Shown one piece after another: positions 5,517 through 14,113 of a stretch of 35,727 bases of DNA. The stretch is taken from positions 1 through 35,727 of the forward strand of contig NZ_JBHFPV010000008.1 of assembly GCF_042611095.1 (NCBI RefSeq), given 5' to 3'. This stretch comes from Meishania litoralis (GTDB lineage: Bacteria; Bacteroidota; Bacteroidia; Flavobacteriales; Flavobacteriaceae). The position numbers and the translations under genes were made by a program. The notes beneath the pieces were generated by a model that saw only the letters and a list, made by a program, of their open reading frames with translations, searched no databases and was not told the DNA's origin. How positions within the stretch are numbered: the first letter of the stretch is position 1; each line of letters opens with the position of its first letter.

Positions 5517-6464
5517 ATGACCTACCAAAATAATTTCATTATAAAAAGCATATTGTTGTTAGTGACGTTCTTTACAATTATCGGCTGCAACAAATCTGAT
5601 GATTCAGAAATTATTGATGAAAAAGATAATACAACATCTGAAACTGTCGACCTCACCAGCTTGCCGTTTGGAGGTGTAGGCGAAACAAAGGTTTTGATTC
5701 GAAATCAAGGTGACCCATTTCCAGATTATTTATCCCTATGGCTTTGCGGACTTCCATCTGACGGAGCGGGTGCAAATAACGCCAGCGATTGGACGAATCC
5801 TGATGGGACTTGGGATTATACCAGAAAACCGCAAGTTGAAGGAAATGTAACATGGAATCACGAATTCGACATCAGCTTAGATGGAAATGGCAATAGAATT
5901 ATTACCGGAAACAATTTACCAGACCATCCTACCGGTATTTTTCCCATACAGCAAGGAACTGAAGCTTTTCAATATGATGGAAACCCGAACATAATCTCTG
6001 AACAGGTTGTAAATTATACATTGCCCGCGATGCCACAAATAGCAAGTGAGCCCAATTGTGTGTTCTTTGGACCAGCTGGATTCTCACTGACCGGAGCCGC
6101 TATTTATCACGGAGCTTCTACTTTAGGAACAGATGCCGCTGCACACGAAATGTTGGATAGGTTTGGCGGGCACACCGATGGTACTGAAAGATACCATTAT
6201 CACTTTCCTTCTGAAGACCTTCAAGATCACATCCACGAACACGAATCAGGGCACGGGGCATTGATGGGTTATATGTTAGATGGTTTTGGAATTTATGGCC
6301 CCTACGGCGAGAATGGTGAAATTCTTACGTCGGCAGATTTAGACGAGTGCCACGGACATACACATCCAGTTCTTTGGGATGGACAAATGATAGATTTATA
6401 CCATTATCATTGGACTTATGATTTTCCGTATAACATTGGTTGCTTTAAAGGAAATGCCCAATAA
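5517..6464 (+). CDS. YHYH-domain lipoprotein
   Basis: The predicted protein has 315 residues. A signal peptide ends in a lipobox (I-I-G-C, Cys24), followed by a Ser/Asp/Glu-rich linker typical of surface-exported flavobacterial lipoproteins. The C-terminal half carries two Y-H-Y-H motifs (about residues 223-226 and 297-300) and many other His and Asp residues (H-I-H-E-H-E-S-G-H, C-H-G-H-T-H-P), which defines the YHYH domain; metal binding is likely, the reaction is not known. The sulfatase gene starts 13 bases downstream, so the two are probably co-transcribed and may act together on the cell surface. Confidence 0.88.
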   Translation: MTYQNNFIIKSILLLVTFFTIIGCNKSDDSEIIDEKDNTTSETVDLTSLPFGGVGETKVLIRNQGDPFPDYLSLWLCGLPSDGAGANNASDWTNPDGTWDYTRKPQVEGNVTWNHEFDISLDGNGNRIITGNNLPDHPTGIFPIQQGTEAFQYDGNPNIISEQVVNYTLPAMPQIASEPNCVFFGPAGFSLTGAAIYHGASTLGTDAAAHEMLDRFGGHTDGTERYHYHFPSEDLQDHIHEHESGHGALMGYMLDGFGIYGPYGENGEILTSADLDECHGHTHPVLWDGQMIDLYHYHWTYDFPYNIGCFKGNAQ

Positions 6465-6477
6465 AACAACTAATACG

Positions 6478-7776
6478 ATGAAAAACATCAAGTCAGTTTT
6501 ATTAGTAATAGTTTTTGTCATTTTTTCTTGTTCGGAAAACACGGCTGAAATAGATAGCGAAGACTTGCCAGGCACAGAATTACCGAACATTCTCTTCATT
6601 ATTGCCGATGATTTAGGTAAAGATGCCCTAAATGGCTTCTCAGAGGGCGGCATAAAACCGAATACACCAAACATAGATGCCATTAGAAATAATGGTATTT
6701 CTTTTAGCAATTTTTGGACAAACCCAACTTGTACACCGACCAGGGCTTCTATAATTACTGGAAAATATGGTTACCGTACTGGAGTAAAAGGTGTTGGCGA
6801 TGAACTATCGATTACCGAAACCACATTGCAACAATACATTAACACTCAAACCAATAATGAATATGCATCTGCGATCGTAGGAAAATGGCATCTTTCAGGC
6901 AGCAATTCAACAATAAATCCAGAAACATTCGGCATTGATTATTATGCCGGACTTGTTCGCGGTGCAGTTGATGATTATTACCAATGGCAGTTAAACGAAA
7001 GTGGCAATACCAGTCAGAACACAGAGTACATTACAGAAGTATTTACAGACCTATCGATAAATTGGATTAATCAACAATCAAAACCTTGGTTTATGTGGTT
7101 GGCCTATACTGCGCCCCACACTCCTTTTCATATTCCGCCAAACAACATGCATGGCCAAGGAAATTTACCTACATATGCTAATGGATTAGACCCAATTCCA
7201 TACTATATGGCAGCGATTGAAGCAATGGACTTTCAAATAGGAAGATTGCTGGACAATTTACCCGCAGATGAAAGAACTAATACGATCATTATTTTTATTG
7301 GAGATAATGGCACCCCTAATCAAGTTGCTCAAAGTCCTTATTCAAGTTCAACTGTAAAAGAAACCTTATATCAAGGAGGAATTAATGTCCCAATGTTTAT
7401 TTCCGGTAATTTGGTTACACGAACGGGAATAGATGACAACCTAATAACAAGTACCGATTTATTTGCTACAATTGCCGAAATAGCAGGTAGTTCAACAAAA
7501 GAAATTCATGATAGTAAAAGTTTTAAATCATTGTTTACACGATCTGCAACCATTAGAGATTATCAATATTCTGAATTGGCTGACGGTTCAGATGATGAAT
7601 GGACTATAAGTAATGGTACATATAAACTCATTGTCAATTCAGTTGGATTTGAAGAAATGTACAATTTAGTGAACGACCCTTATGAAAATAATAATTTATT
7701 AAACGGAAGTTTATCAACAATTGAACAAAATGCAAAATCTGAATTGGAACTTGAATTGACAAATATTCGAAATTAA
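6478..7776 (+). CDS. Type I sulfatase, lipoprotein
   Basis: The predicted protein has 432 residues. I chose the ATG at 6478 because it gives a lipoprotein signal (F-S-C, Cys18); an ATG at 6454 overlaps the previous gene. The active-site signature C-T-P-T-R-A has its cysteine at about residue 85, the residue that is oxidised to formylglycine by an FGE or anSME enzyme encoded elsewhere. The calcium-site residues D-D (44-45) and the late G-D-N-G, and the K-W-H motif are present, so it should be active. The substrate is unknown; such enzymes often desulfate algal polysaccharides, but no glycoside hydrolase or SusCD pair lies nearby. It forms a unit with the YHYH gene. Confidence 0.92.
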   Translation: MKNIKSVLLVIVFVIFSCSENTAEIDSEDLPGTELPNILFIIADDLGKDALNGFSEGGIKPNTPNIDAIRNNGISFSNFWTNPTCTPTRASIITGKYGYRTGVKGVGDELSITETTLQQYINTQTNNEYASAIVGKWHLSGSNSTINPETFGIDYYAGLVRGAVDDYYQWQLNESGNTSQNTEYITEVFTDLSINWINQQSKPWFMWLAYTAPHTPFHIPPNNMHGQGNLPTYANGLDPIPYYMAAIEAMDFQIGRLLDNLPADERTNTIIIFIGDNGTPNQVAQSPYSSSTVKETLYQGGINVPMFISGNLVTRTGIDDNLITSTDLFATIAEIAGSSTKEIHDSKSFKSLFTRSATIRDYQYSELADGSDDEWTISNGTYKLIVNSVGFEEMYNLVNDPYENNNLLNGSLSTIEQNAKSELELELTNIRN

Positions 7777-7784
7777 TATAACTG

Positions 7785-7920
7785 GCCACAACAAAGCGGG
7801 GTATAATTAGTTGTGGTCTGAATTTCCTTAATCACAATCCTTTGCAATTTGCTATCTTTCGGCTACGGCGGAAAGAACCCTTCGGATTTTCACGCAGCGA
7901 AACCATAGCCTACCGTTAGC
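7785..7920 (+). repeat. Diverged cassette-type repeat, copy 6
   Basis: CCACAACAAAG (7786-7796) and GTATAATTAG (7801-7810) match the 5' end of the long repeats, and CAATTTGCTA (7844-7853) matches CAATTGCTAA-type bases. The pair TTGTG/CACAA lies in the first arm. The copy ends near ACCGTTAGC (7912-7920). It is the most diverged of the long copies and begins 8 bases after the sulfatase stop codon. The assignment rests on position and short matching blocks. Confidence 0.5.
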
Positions 7921-7957
7921 AAACAAGACAAAAAAAACGATATGTACATAAAATATA

Positions 7958-8644
7958 ATGAACTCGAATAATAAGATTTCAAAGATCGCGGGTACATTGA
8001 TTATCCTTGGAATTATTTCAGGGATACTTAGCATAGTTTCTGCTGTAGAAAGTGATAATTTTCTTAACGAGGTTTACCCAAATAAAAATCGTGTTTTAAC
8101 TGGCGGGATATTTCAGTTCCTACTAGTACCTATCTATATTGGATTTTCACTTGTACTTTATCCTGTTTTGAAGAAATACAACAAAACGTTATCTATTGGT
8201 TTTGTTGGATTCAGAATGATGGCGGGAGTGTTTCAGTTATTTGGAATTATATTGCTTCCAATATTTATTCTATTAAGTGAAAAATTTTTAGCCCAAAACA
8301 ATACTGACATTATACTCTATGAAACAATAGGGGAAATGTTAAAACTCTTTCGAGACTTAACAAATCATCTGGGAGTCATATTAGCAACAGGATTAGGGAA
8401 TTTATTATTGTACTATATCTTATTCAAGGGAAAACTTATTCCAGTATGGCTCTCAATATGGGGAATAATCGGAAACGCCTTAATAATGATGGCGAGTTTC
8501 TTATTGCTGTTCGAATTAATTGAGGTTGTCTCAACAGAATATGGAATAATTTCTATTCCACTTGTCCTACAAGAAGTAGTGTTGGCAATTTGGCTAATTG
8601 CAAAAGGCCTAAAACTGTCAACAACTCAAATTGTGTATAAGTAA
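7958..8644 (+). CDS. DUF4386 membrane protein
   Basis: The predicted protein has 228 residues and about six hydrophobic membrane segments. The order of blocks (K-I-A-G-x-L-I-I-L-G-I at the N terminus, a G-G-x-F-Q-F-L middle, and a conserved R-x-x-x-G-V-F-Q-L segment) matches the DUF4386 family, whose function is not known. It is followed after 8 bases by another membrane protein gene, so both are likely one transcript. This is one of two gene pairs, besides higBA, inside the otherwise one-gene cassette layout. Confidence 0.85.
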   Translation: MNSNNKISKIAGTLIILGIISGILSIVSAVESDNFLNEVYPNKNRVLTGGIFQFLLVPIYIGFSLVLYPVLKKYNKTLSIGFVGFRMMAGVFQLFGIILLPIFILLSEKFLAQNNTDIILYETIGEMLKLFRDLTNHLGVILATGLGNLLLYYILFKGKLIPVWLSIWGIIGNALIMMASFLLLFELIEVVSTEYGIISIPLVLQEVVLAIWLIAKGLKLSTTQIVYK

Positions 8645-8652
8645 AAAACGAC

Positions 8653-9672
8653 ATGAACGCAACGATACGATTAAACAGAAACCTTATCAATTTTGGAATT
8701 CCTCTTGTACTTTTGGGGACTCTAATTTTGCTAATGCAATCTTCATTTCTAAACGGGAATGATACTTTAAATTTCGCCATAACGGCTGACCTAATTTTGA
8801 CCGTTCCACTGGTTTACTTTCTGTTAGTACGAAAAACTGAAATCCCGAATACCACGGTTATTCCCGTTATGATAATTGGGCTTTTAATTGGTTCATATTT
8901 TCTACCTCAAGAAAGTCAAGCATATTTGTCAATCGTCAAAACTTGTGCTTTGCCAGTAATTGAAATCTCAATATTGACTTTCGTAATAATTAAAGTCCGT
9001 ACAGCCGTTAAAACCTACAAAGAACTAAAAAGTTCAACACCAGATTTTTATGATACATTAAAAAAGGTATGCAGCGAAATTCTTCCCAAAAAACTTGTCT
9101 TGCCATTTGCAACAGAAGTTGCCGTTTTCTACTATGGCTTTGTTAATTGGAAAACAAGAGAAATAAATGAAAATGAATTTACTTATCATAAAAACAGTGG
9201 AACACCAGCACTATTTGGCGGATTCATTATGATAATTGGAATTGAAACAGTTGCACTTCATTTCTTACTTGTTCGTTGGAGTATAGTTGCTGCTTGGATT
9301 TTAACGGCATTAAGTGTTTACGCTGCTATTCAAGTGTTCGGATTTACAAAATCGCTGACACAGAGACCTATATCCATAAGTCAAGACCGTTTAACTTTAA
9401 AATATGGTATTTTAAATGAAGTTGATATTCCCTTTTCAGATATTGACAAAGTAGAACTATCAAGAAAACCATTGAAAAAGAACGAGTTGACCAAAACACT
9501 TTCACCGCTTGGAGAACTTGAAGGTCATAATGTCATAATTCACTTGAAAAAAGAGCATGGTTTAGTTGGTCTTTATGGTATGAAAAAGAGATTTAATCTT
9601 CTTGGATTGCATATAGACGAACCAAAAGAATTTATTGAAAGAATGGAAAACGCCCTACAACGATATATTTGA
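8653..9672 (+). CDS. Membrane protein with PH-like C-terminal domain
   Basis: The predicted protein has 339 residues. Three to four membrane helices lie in the first 115 residues, two more near residues 180-230, and a soluble C-terminal part (from about 235) begins R-P-I-S-I-S-Q-D-R-L-T-L-K-Y-G and continues I-P-F-S-D-I-D-K-V-E-L, the pattern of bacterial PH-like domains in membrane proteins. Proteins of this type are often annotated as beta-carotene monooxygenase without evidence; I do not support that name. It follows the DUF4386 gene by 8 bases. Confidence 0.75.
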   Translation: MNATIRLNRNLINFGIPLVLLGTLILLMQSSFLNGNDTLNFAITADLILTVPLVYFLLVRKTEIPNTTVIPVMIIGLLIGSYFLPQESQAYLSIVKTCALPVIEISILTFVIIKVRTAVKTYKELKSSTPDFYDTLKKVCSEILPKKLVLPFATEVAVFYYGFVNWKTREINENEFTYHKNSGTPALFGGFIMIIGIETVALHFLLVRWSIVAAWILTALSVYAAIQVFGFTKSLTQRPISISQDRLTLKYGILNEVDIPFSDIDKVELSRKPLKKNELTKTLSPLGELEGHNVIIHLKKEHGLVGLYGMKKRFNLLGLHIDEPKEFIERMENALQRYI

Positions 9673-9713
9673 AATCATAGCCGCCTATCGGCGGGCTACG
9701 TTCATACTAAATG

Positions 9714-9759
9714 ATGTAAAACATGTATCAAAAACCTGAAAACAAGTAACGTTTTACAT
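9714..9759. repeat. Inverted repeat before the beta-lactamase-fold gene
   Basis: ATGTAAAAC (9714-9722) pairs with GTTTTACAT (9751-9759) across a 28-base loop. A smaller imperfect hairpin (TAGCCGCC / GGCGGGCTA) lies just upstream at about 9678-9698. The right arm belongs to an 11-base direct repeat, AACGTTTTACA at 9748-9758, that recurs at 10922-10932 right after the gene. Confidence 0.55.
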
Positions 9760-9797
9760 TGTCTATCGTCTTCCTAAAACAACCGAATAATAATCAA

Positions 9798-10919
9798 ATG
9801 AAATATCGCTTTCTCATATTATTGCATATAATTGTTGTTTTTAGTTGCAAAAATGACCAAGTACAATCTGCAACAAAATCTATTGATGCCGTTCAAAAAT
9901 CGATGGACAAAAATGCCGATTCCCTTCTTTTGGATTCACAGATAAACTCTGTTTCAATCGGAATTTATAAAGACGGAAAAAAATATACCGCCCACTATGG
10001 CGAACTTGATAAAGGAAAAGGAAATAAACCCACGGATAGTACAATTTATGAAATTGCATCAGTAAGCAAAACATTTACAGGTGTTTTGGTGGCCAACGCT
10101 GTTTTGGAAAACAGATTAACACTAGAAGATGACATACGAAAATACCTGAAAGAGGATTTCGAAAATTTTGAATATCAAAATAATCCTATAAAAATCAAAC
10201 ATTTATTGACACATACGAGTAGAATGTCAAAATTCTTACCCGAAAGCATCAATGCATTATTCAATAATTTTGATGAAGATTTGCCATTCAAAGTTTATGA
10301 AATCCAAAAAGATTACAATAAAATAGATTTCTTTCAAGATTTAAAAGAAATTCAATTGGATACTATTCCAGGAACTAAATATGAGTATTCAAATGTTGAT
10401 ACAGAGTTAATGGCAGAAATTCTTGAAAACGTATACGGCAGAACTTTTAATGAAATTGTCAAAAACTATTTCGAAAAAACTGCTGGCATGTACAACACCC
10501 AAATACACCTTTCAAAAGAGCAAGAAAAATATTTAGCAAATGGTTATGGGATGACAGGAAAGCTCGTTCCCCACGAGGCTTTTATTTACGGAGCAGATGG
10601 AGGCATAAAAACCACAATGCCCGATTTGATAAACTACATTGAGTTGCATTTGGATGCTGACAACAAAGTAATTACCGAAGCCCACAGAAATATTTTAGAG
10701 AATGGGAATAGGGAAATGGGGTATTATTTTCCTATTCGGAATAGTGAAGAATATGGAACTTATTACAGAATGCACGGAGGTGGTTTCGGTATGCAAAACT
10801 GGTTGTTTATTCTTCCAAAATACAACTTTGGAATTTCTGTGGTAACCAATCAGAGTGACTTGCATACGGCTGACAAACTAAATAAAGTTGCCAACAAATT
10901 AATTGAAGAACTGAAATAA
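9798..10919 (+). CDS. Serine beta-lactamase-fold lipoprotein
   Basis: The predicted protein has 373 residues. The ATG at 9798 gives a lipoprotein signal (V-F-S-C, Cys17); the frame extends upstream to 9759 without a convincing start. Motif 1 is S-V-S-K at residues 88-91 (S-x-x-K), motif 2 is Y-S-N in Y-E-Y-S-N-V-D, and motif 3 is H-G-G in M-H-G-G-G-F-G. This is the class C beta-lactamase / D-aminopeptidase / esterase superfamily. The typical resistance enzymes are not lipoproteins with H-G-G, so a peptidase or esterase role is at least as likely as antibiotic hydrolysis. It is the last gene of the array. Confidence 0.88.
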   Translation: MKYRFLILLHIIVVFSCKNDQVQSATKSIDAVQKSMDKNADSLLLDSQINSVSIGIYKDGKKYTAHYGELDKGKGNKPTDSTIYEIASVSKTFTGVLVANAVLENRLTLEDDIRKYLKEDFENFEYQNNPIKIKHLLTHTSRMSKFLPESINALFNNFDEDLPFKVYEIQKDYNKIDFFQDLKEIQLDTIPGTKYEYSNVDTELMAEILENVYGRTFNEIVKNYFEKTAGMYNTQIHLSKEQEKYLANGYGMTGKLVPHEAFIYGADGGIKTTMPDLINYIELHLDADNKVITEAHRNILENGNREMGYYFPIRNSEEYGTYYRMHGGGFGMQNWLFILPKYNFGISVVTNQSDLHTADKLNKVANKLIEELK

Positions 10920-10921
10920 TA

Positions 10922-10932
10922 AACGTTTTACA
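10922..10932 (+). repeat. Direct repeat flanking the last cassette gene
   Basis: AACGTTTTACA is identical to 9748-9758. The two copies enclose the beta-lactamase-fold gene and little else. The right copy runs directly into ACAAC of the type B repeat. It may be a cassette boundary or the trace of an insertion. Confidence 0.5.
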
Positions 10933-10969
10933 ACACCGGTAACCGTTGCGCAAGCTCTTGACCGACCAC
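10930..10969 (+). repeat. Short array repeat, type B, copy 2
   Basis: This copy matches 3515-3554, including GGTAACCGTTGC (10938-10949) and TGACCGACCA (10959-10968). TGACCGACCAC here can pair with GTGGTTCGGTCA at 11007-11018 with one bulged base. It marks the end of the same-strand gene array: downstream begins core chromosome on the opposite strand. Confidence 0.65.
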
Positions 10970-10984
10970 GAAACATGCAAATAT

Positions 10985-11007
10985 GAGCCCTTTTGAGGCG
11001 CTTTTTT
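10985..11007 (+). terminator. Possible weak terminator at array end
   Basis: GAGCCCTTTTGAGGCGCTTTTTT resembles the terminator at 3570-3592 but its stem has a mismatch. The T-run points to transcription from the array side. It lies between the beta-lactamase-fold gene and the convergent BASS transporter gene. Confidence 0.35.
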
Positions 11008-11123
11008 GTGGTTCGGTCAGAAAAGGAAGGTCAAATTTAGATGCGTCATGGATACTTGAAATAGGTTTTGAGCACACTTTTGGCCAAGGCCGCCAAAGCA
11101 TTATATTCGGTCAATTCTGGCTA

Positions 11124-12212
11124 TCATTTAACTTTCTTTTCCTTTATGGGCTTACCGCGCCACCACATAGCCAAAGAGGATCCGGTAATGTTCATCAAAG
11201 CGCCGAATACGATTGGCGCGAGGCCTACCGTTGCGGCTTTGCCCATCGCTTCCGCCAAACCCGAGGCGAGACCACCGTTCTGCATGCCCACTTCAAAGGC
11301 AATGGTACGGCAAGAGCGTTCATCAAGACCAAATAATCTACAGCCCCAATAGCCAAACATATACCCCGCCGAATTGTGCAGCAAAGCCACTAAAATTAGA
11401 ATGGCTCCCATGGTCAAAAGATTGTCACGACCCAATGCCGCGGTAATAGCGATGATCAAAGCGATTCCTCCCATGGAGACCAAAGGCATGGCCTTGTCAA
11501 GCCACTCGGTTTTCCCATGAAAGAGTTTGTTGAAAATAAGGCCGGCCACAATGGGGATGATCGTAATCTTGGTAATGCTCCACATCATGCCCCAAACATC
11601 TATGTCAATGAGTTCGCCTCCAAAGGTTTTCATCAGTACAGGTGTCAAGAACGGGGCCAATAAAGTAGCCACCGTGGTCAAGGTTACCGAAAGTGCTAAA
11701 TTGGCCTTCGCAATGTAGGCCATTACGTTGGATGCCAATCCACTTGGTGAAGAACCGATCAATATGACACCTGCAGCAATTTCAGGGGGAAATTTGAACA
11801 GAAATACTAAGGTTGCCCCCACAATGGGCATGATGGTAAATTGACAGATCAACCCGACAAATACCGCTTTGGGACTTCTGACGACCGCTGCAAAATCTTT
11901 TAGGCTCATCGCAGTACCCATTCCGAACATAATAATCTGTAAAAGGGGCACAATTAGTTTTTTTACCTCAAAACTTCCCCAATTGATGAACATATCAGGA
12001 TAGTTCATTGCCAAGGCGGCAGAGGCAAAAATAAGTAGTGCATACGAAAAGCCTTTTATCTTTTCATGACCTCTGACCCCGATGGACAGCGCAAGAAAAA
12101 AGAAGACCAATAATGGGCCAAAAACGGTATACTGCCCCGTGAAATAAAAATAGGCGCACAAAGCGGCCAACAATAAGGCGGCCCAAAGAAAATATTTGTA
12201 TAACGACTTCAT
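11124..12212 (-). CDS. BASS-family (bile acid:sodium symporter-like) transporter
   Basis: The predicted protein has 362 residues and about ten membrane helices with few loops. Diagnostic segments are F-G-M-G-T-A-M-S-L-K-D-F, I-L-I-G-S-S-P-S-G-L-A-S-N-V-M-A-Y (the conserved sodium-site region) and E-V-G-M-Q-N-G-G-L-A, which together define the BASS family. Bacterial members carry organic anions such as pantoate, keto acids or bile-acid-like compounds with sodium; the substrate here is unknown. It is the first gene of the core region next to the accessory array and reads toward it. The 572-base gap upstream has no clear promoter that I can assign. Confidence 0.93.
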   Translation of the reverse strand: MKSLYKYFLWAALLLAALCAYFYFTGQYTVFGPLLVFFFLALSIGVRGHEKIKGFSYALLIFASAALAMNYPDMFINWGSFEVKKLIVPLLQIIMFGMGTAMSLKDFAAVVRSPKAVFVGLICQFTIMPIVGATLVFLFKFPPEIAAGVILIGSSPSGLASNVMAYIAKANLALSVTLTTVATLLAPFLTPVLMKTFGGELIDIDVWGMMWSITKITIIPIVAGLIFNKLFHGKTEWLDKAMPLVSMGGIALIIAITAALGRDNLLTMGAILILVALLHNSAGYMFGYWGCRLFGLDERSCRTIAFEVGMQNGGLASGLAEAMGKAATVGLAPIVFGALMNITGSSLAMWWRGKPIKEKKVK

Positions 12213-12342
12213 AATAAGAAATTGATATTATTCAAAAAAGGCATTCCTTCCACGGCATTTTTTCATGGCTTATTCATTGATCTCGACTCCTACTCCCGGC
12301 TTGCCGGAAACGGTTATAAATCAGTTTTCGATCAGATGATCT

Positions 12343-12483
12343 TCAAAATACAACGATTTCTTTGAACTTTAGATTCTTATAGAAATAATTCTTCCGCTCC
12401 AAGATCACGAAGTTGGGCACTGCACAGCACACATGGGCCGAAGCCACGCAGCCCTGATTTCTGACCACCTTATGGGCAAGGGT
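12343..12483 (-). pseudogene. Possible gene remnant in the gap 12213-12784
   Basis: The 572-base gap holds no full-length gene. On the minus strand a stop-bounded frame of 46 codons reads like a real C-terminus (V-V-R-N-Q-G-C-V-A, then N-F-V-I-L-E-R-K-N-Y-F-Y-K-N-L-K-F-K-E) and ends in a TGA at 12343-12345. It has no start codon of its own. I do not recognise the family. No other feature is visible in the gap. Confidence 0.25.
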
Positions 12484-12784
12484 TCATCTTGCAGGTTCGA
12501 CTAGTTCTCCGCACGCGGTCCTTAACCATAAACACTTGCCTTCCGCAGGTCGCACAACACTATTTAACAGCCTAACTTCGATCATTTATATGCCCTATAC
12601 AAAAATGGTGTTCATGGCCCGAAAAATAGGTATCGACGTTGAATCGGCAATCTATTTGAAGGTATCGTCATATTCGGTCGGTCTGGCCATTCAATAGCAA
12701 CTATACTATGTATTGGGGCCGTTTGCCCGAATCACAAAAGTCATTACTGCCACTACGAAAAAAAATTCTTGACATGGTGTCAAT

Positions 12785-13807
12785 TCAGCTTTTCCCTATC
12801 GTGTGTATGTCTACCCGCTCCGAAAATCGTTCCATGACCCAATTGGTTCGGGCAGCCGATTCTCCTGTGCTGGGGCACTTTCCAATACCACGGAGTTCAT
12901 CGACAACACGCTGTACCAAATTGGATTGTATATGGGGAGAGATATCGAAATGAAAAACCTCATCCTTTTTACCGTCCACTTTCAATGTCACTGAATGATC
13001 ACCGAAATATGGGAAGTAAACCTGCCCTTTACTACCTACTATTGTAGTCAATTCCCTATTCGAAGATTCCCCAGTATTAAAAGCCCAAATACCGGTACCC
13101 AGAATTCCATTTGCAAAGCGAAAATTACCGATAGTTATATCCTCAGCAGGATAGGCCCGCGATTGGTTCATCACATAGCCCGAAGCATGGACGATAGGCC
13201 CAAAAAAGAAGTCAAGGGCATCTAACTGGTGAGAGGCCAGGTCGTAAAAATAACCTCCCCCGGCCACTTCGGGCAGAATACGCCAATTGTCAGGGTCTTT
13301 ACTGGCACCAACGATATCGGGGCGTAAAGGTTTATTGAGAACAATCTGAACGTAACGAACATCACCAATAATACCATCGTCAAGAATTTGCTTGATCTTC
13401 AAGAAATTGGGCAACGCCCGGCGATAGTAAGCAACGAAAAGGGGTACGCCGGCCCTTCTACAGGCATTCACCATGCTCATACACTCTGTATGTGTGCGGG
13501 CCATGGGTTTTTCAACGTAGACCGGTTTGCCCAGAGCCGCGGAGCGTAATGTATACTCTTCATGCGAATTGGGCGGAGTTGCAATATAAATGGCATTCAC
13601 TTCGGGATCGGTCAGCAAAGCTTCGGCATTATCATACCATTTGGGCACGCCATGTCTTTCAGCAAAATCTTTGGCTTTCGCACCATCACGACGCATGACC
13701 GCCACCAGCTTTGAACCTTGGGCCTGCTGAAGGGCAGGTCCGCTCTTAACCTCACAAACATTACCAACTCCGATGATTCCCCATCGTACTTCTTCCAACG
13801 GTTTCAT
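12785..13807 (-). CDS. Gfo/Idh/MocA-family oxidoreductase
   Basis: The predicted protein has 340 residues starting at the ATG 13805-13807; an upstream frame to 13843 adds 12 residues that do not fit the family. Residues 8-16 (R-W-G-I-I-G-V-G-N) are the dinucleotide-binding glycine motif and E-K-P-M-A (Lys100) is the catalytic signature. The second domain has G-G-G-Y-F-Y-D-L-A-S-H-Q-L-D, with the conserved Asp and His. Such enzymes oxidise or reduce sugars, inositols or their derivatives with NAD(P). The substrate is not evident and no sugar gene lies next to it. Confidence 0.92.
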   Translation of the reverse strand: MKPLEEVRWGIIGVGNVCEVKSGPALQQAQGSKLVAVMRRDGAKAKDFAERHGVPKWYDNAEALLTDPEVNAIYIATPPNSHEEYTLRSAALGKPVYVEKPMARTHTECMSMVNACRRAGVPLFVAYYRRALPNFLKIKQILDDGIIGDVRYVQIVLNKPLRPDIVGASKDPDNWRILPEVAGGGYFYDLASHQLDALDFFFGPIVHASGYVMNQSRAYPAEDITIGNFRFANGILGTGIWAFNTGESSNRELTTIVGSKGQVYFPYFGDHSVTLKVDGKKDEVFHFDISPHIQSNLVQRVVDELRGIGKCPSTGESAARTNWVMERFSERVDIHTIGKS

Positions 13808-14113
13808 GAGGCAGCGTACACCTTTGAAAAAGATCCGATCCAAGCAGGGCGACCGGTCTTCGTTAATAACGGTTTAGAGTTAAGATTTCGGTTCGATGTC
13901 ATAAGTATAGCTTTCATTCCATTTTGTTCAAGGTTGGCATCAAAGGCATTAAGATAGTACAAAATGAACAGAAAACTTTTTGCTACAATAATTTAATGCG
14001 TAAACACATACTTTTACTAACTCGAGAAGTTCGATCATAGAACTCGCGTGACTAGTGCCATATTTGTATTATGTCGAAACCAAAGGGAAAAGGCATACTT
14101 TGATCATTTAACT

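Noticed and set aside
10983..11336. + strand open frame overlapping the BASS gene
   Set aside because: It is antisense to a clear transporter gene and its composition is a shadow of that gene.
12484..12510. GCAGGTTCGACT resembling a tRNA T-loop
   Set aside because: No acceptor stem, D-arm or anticodon arm can be folded around it; it looks like chance.
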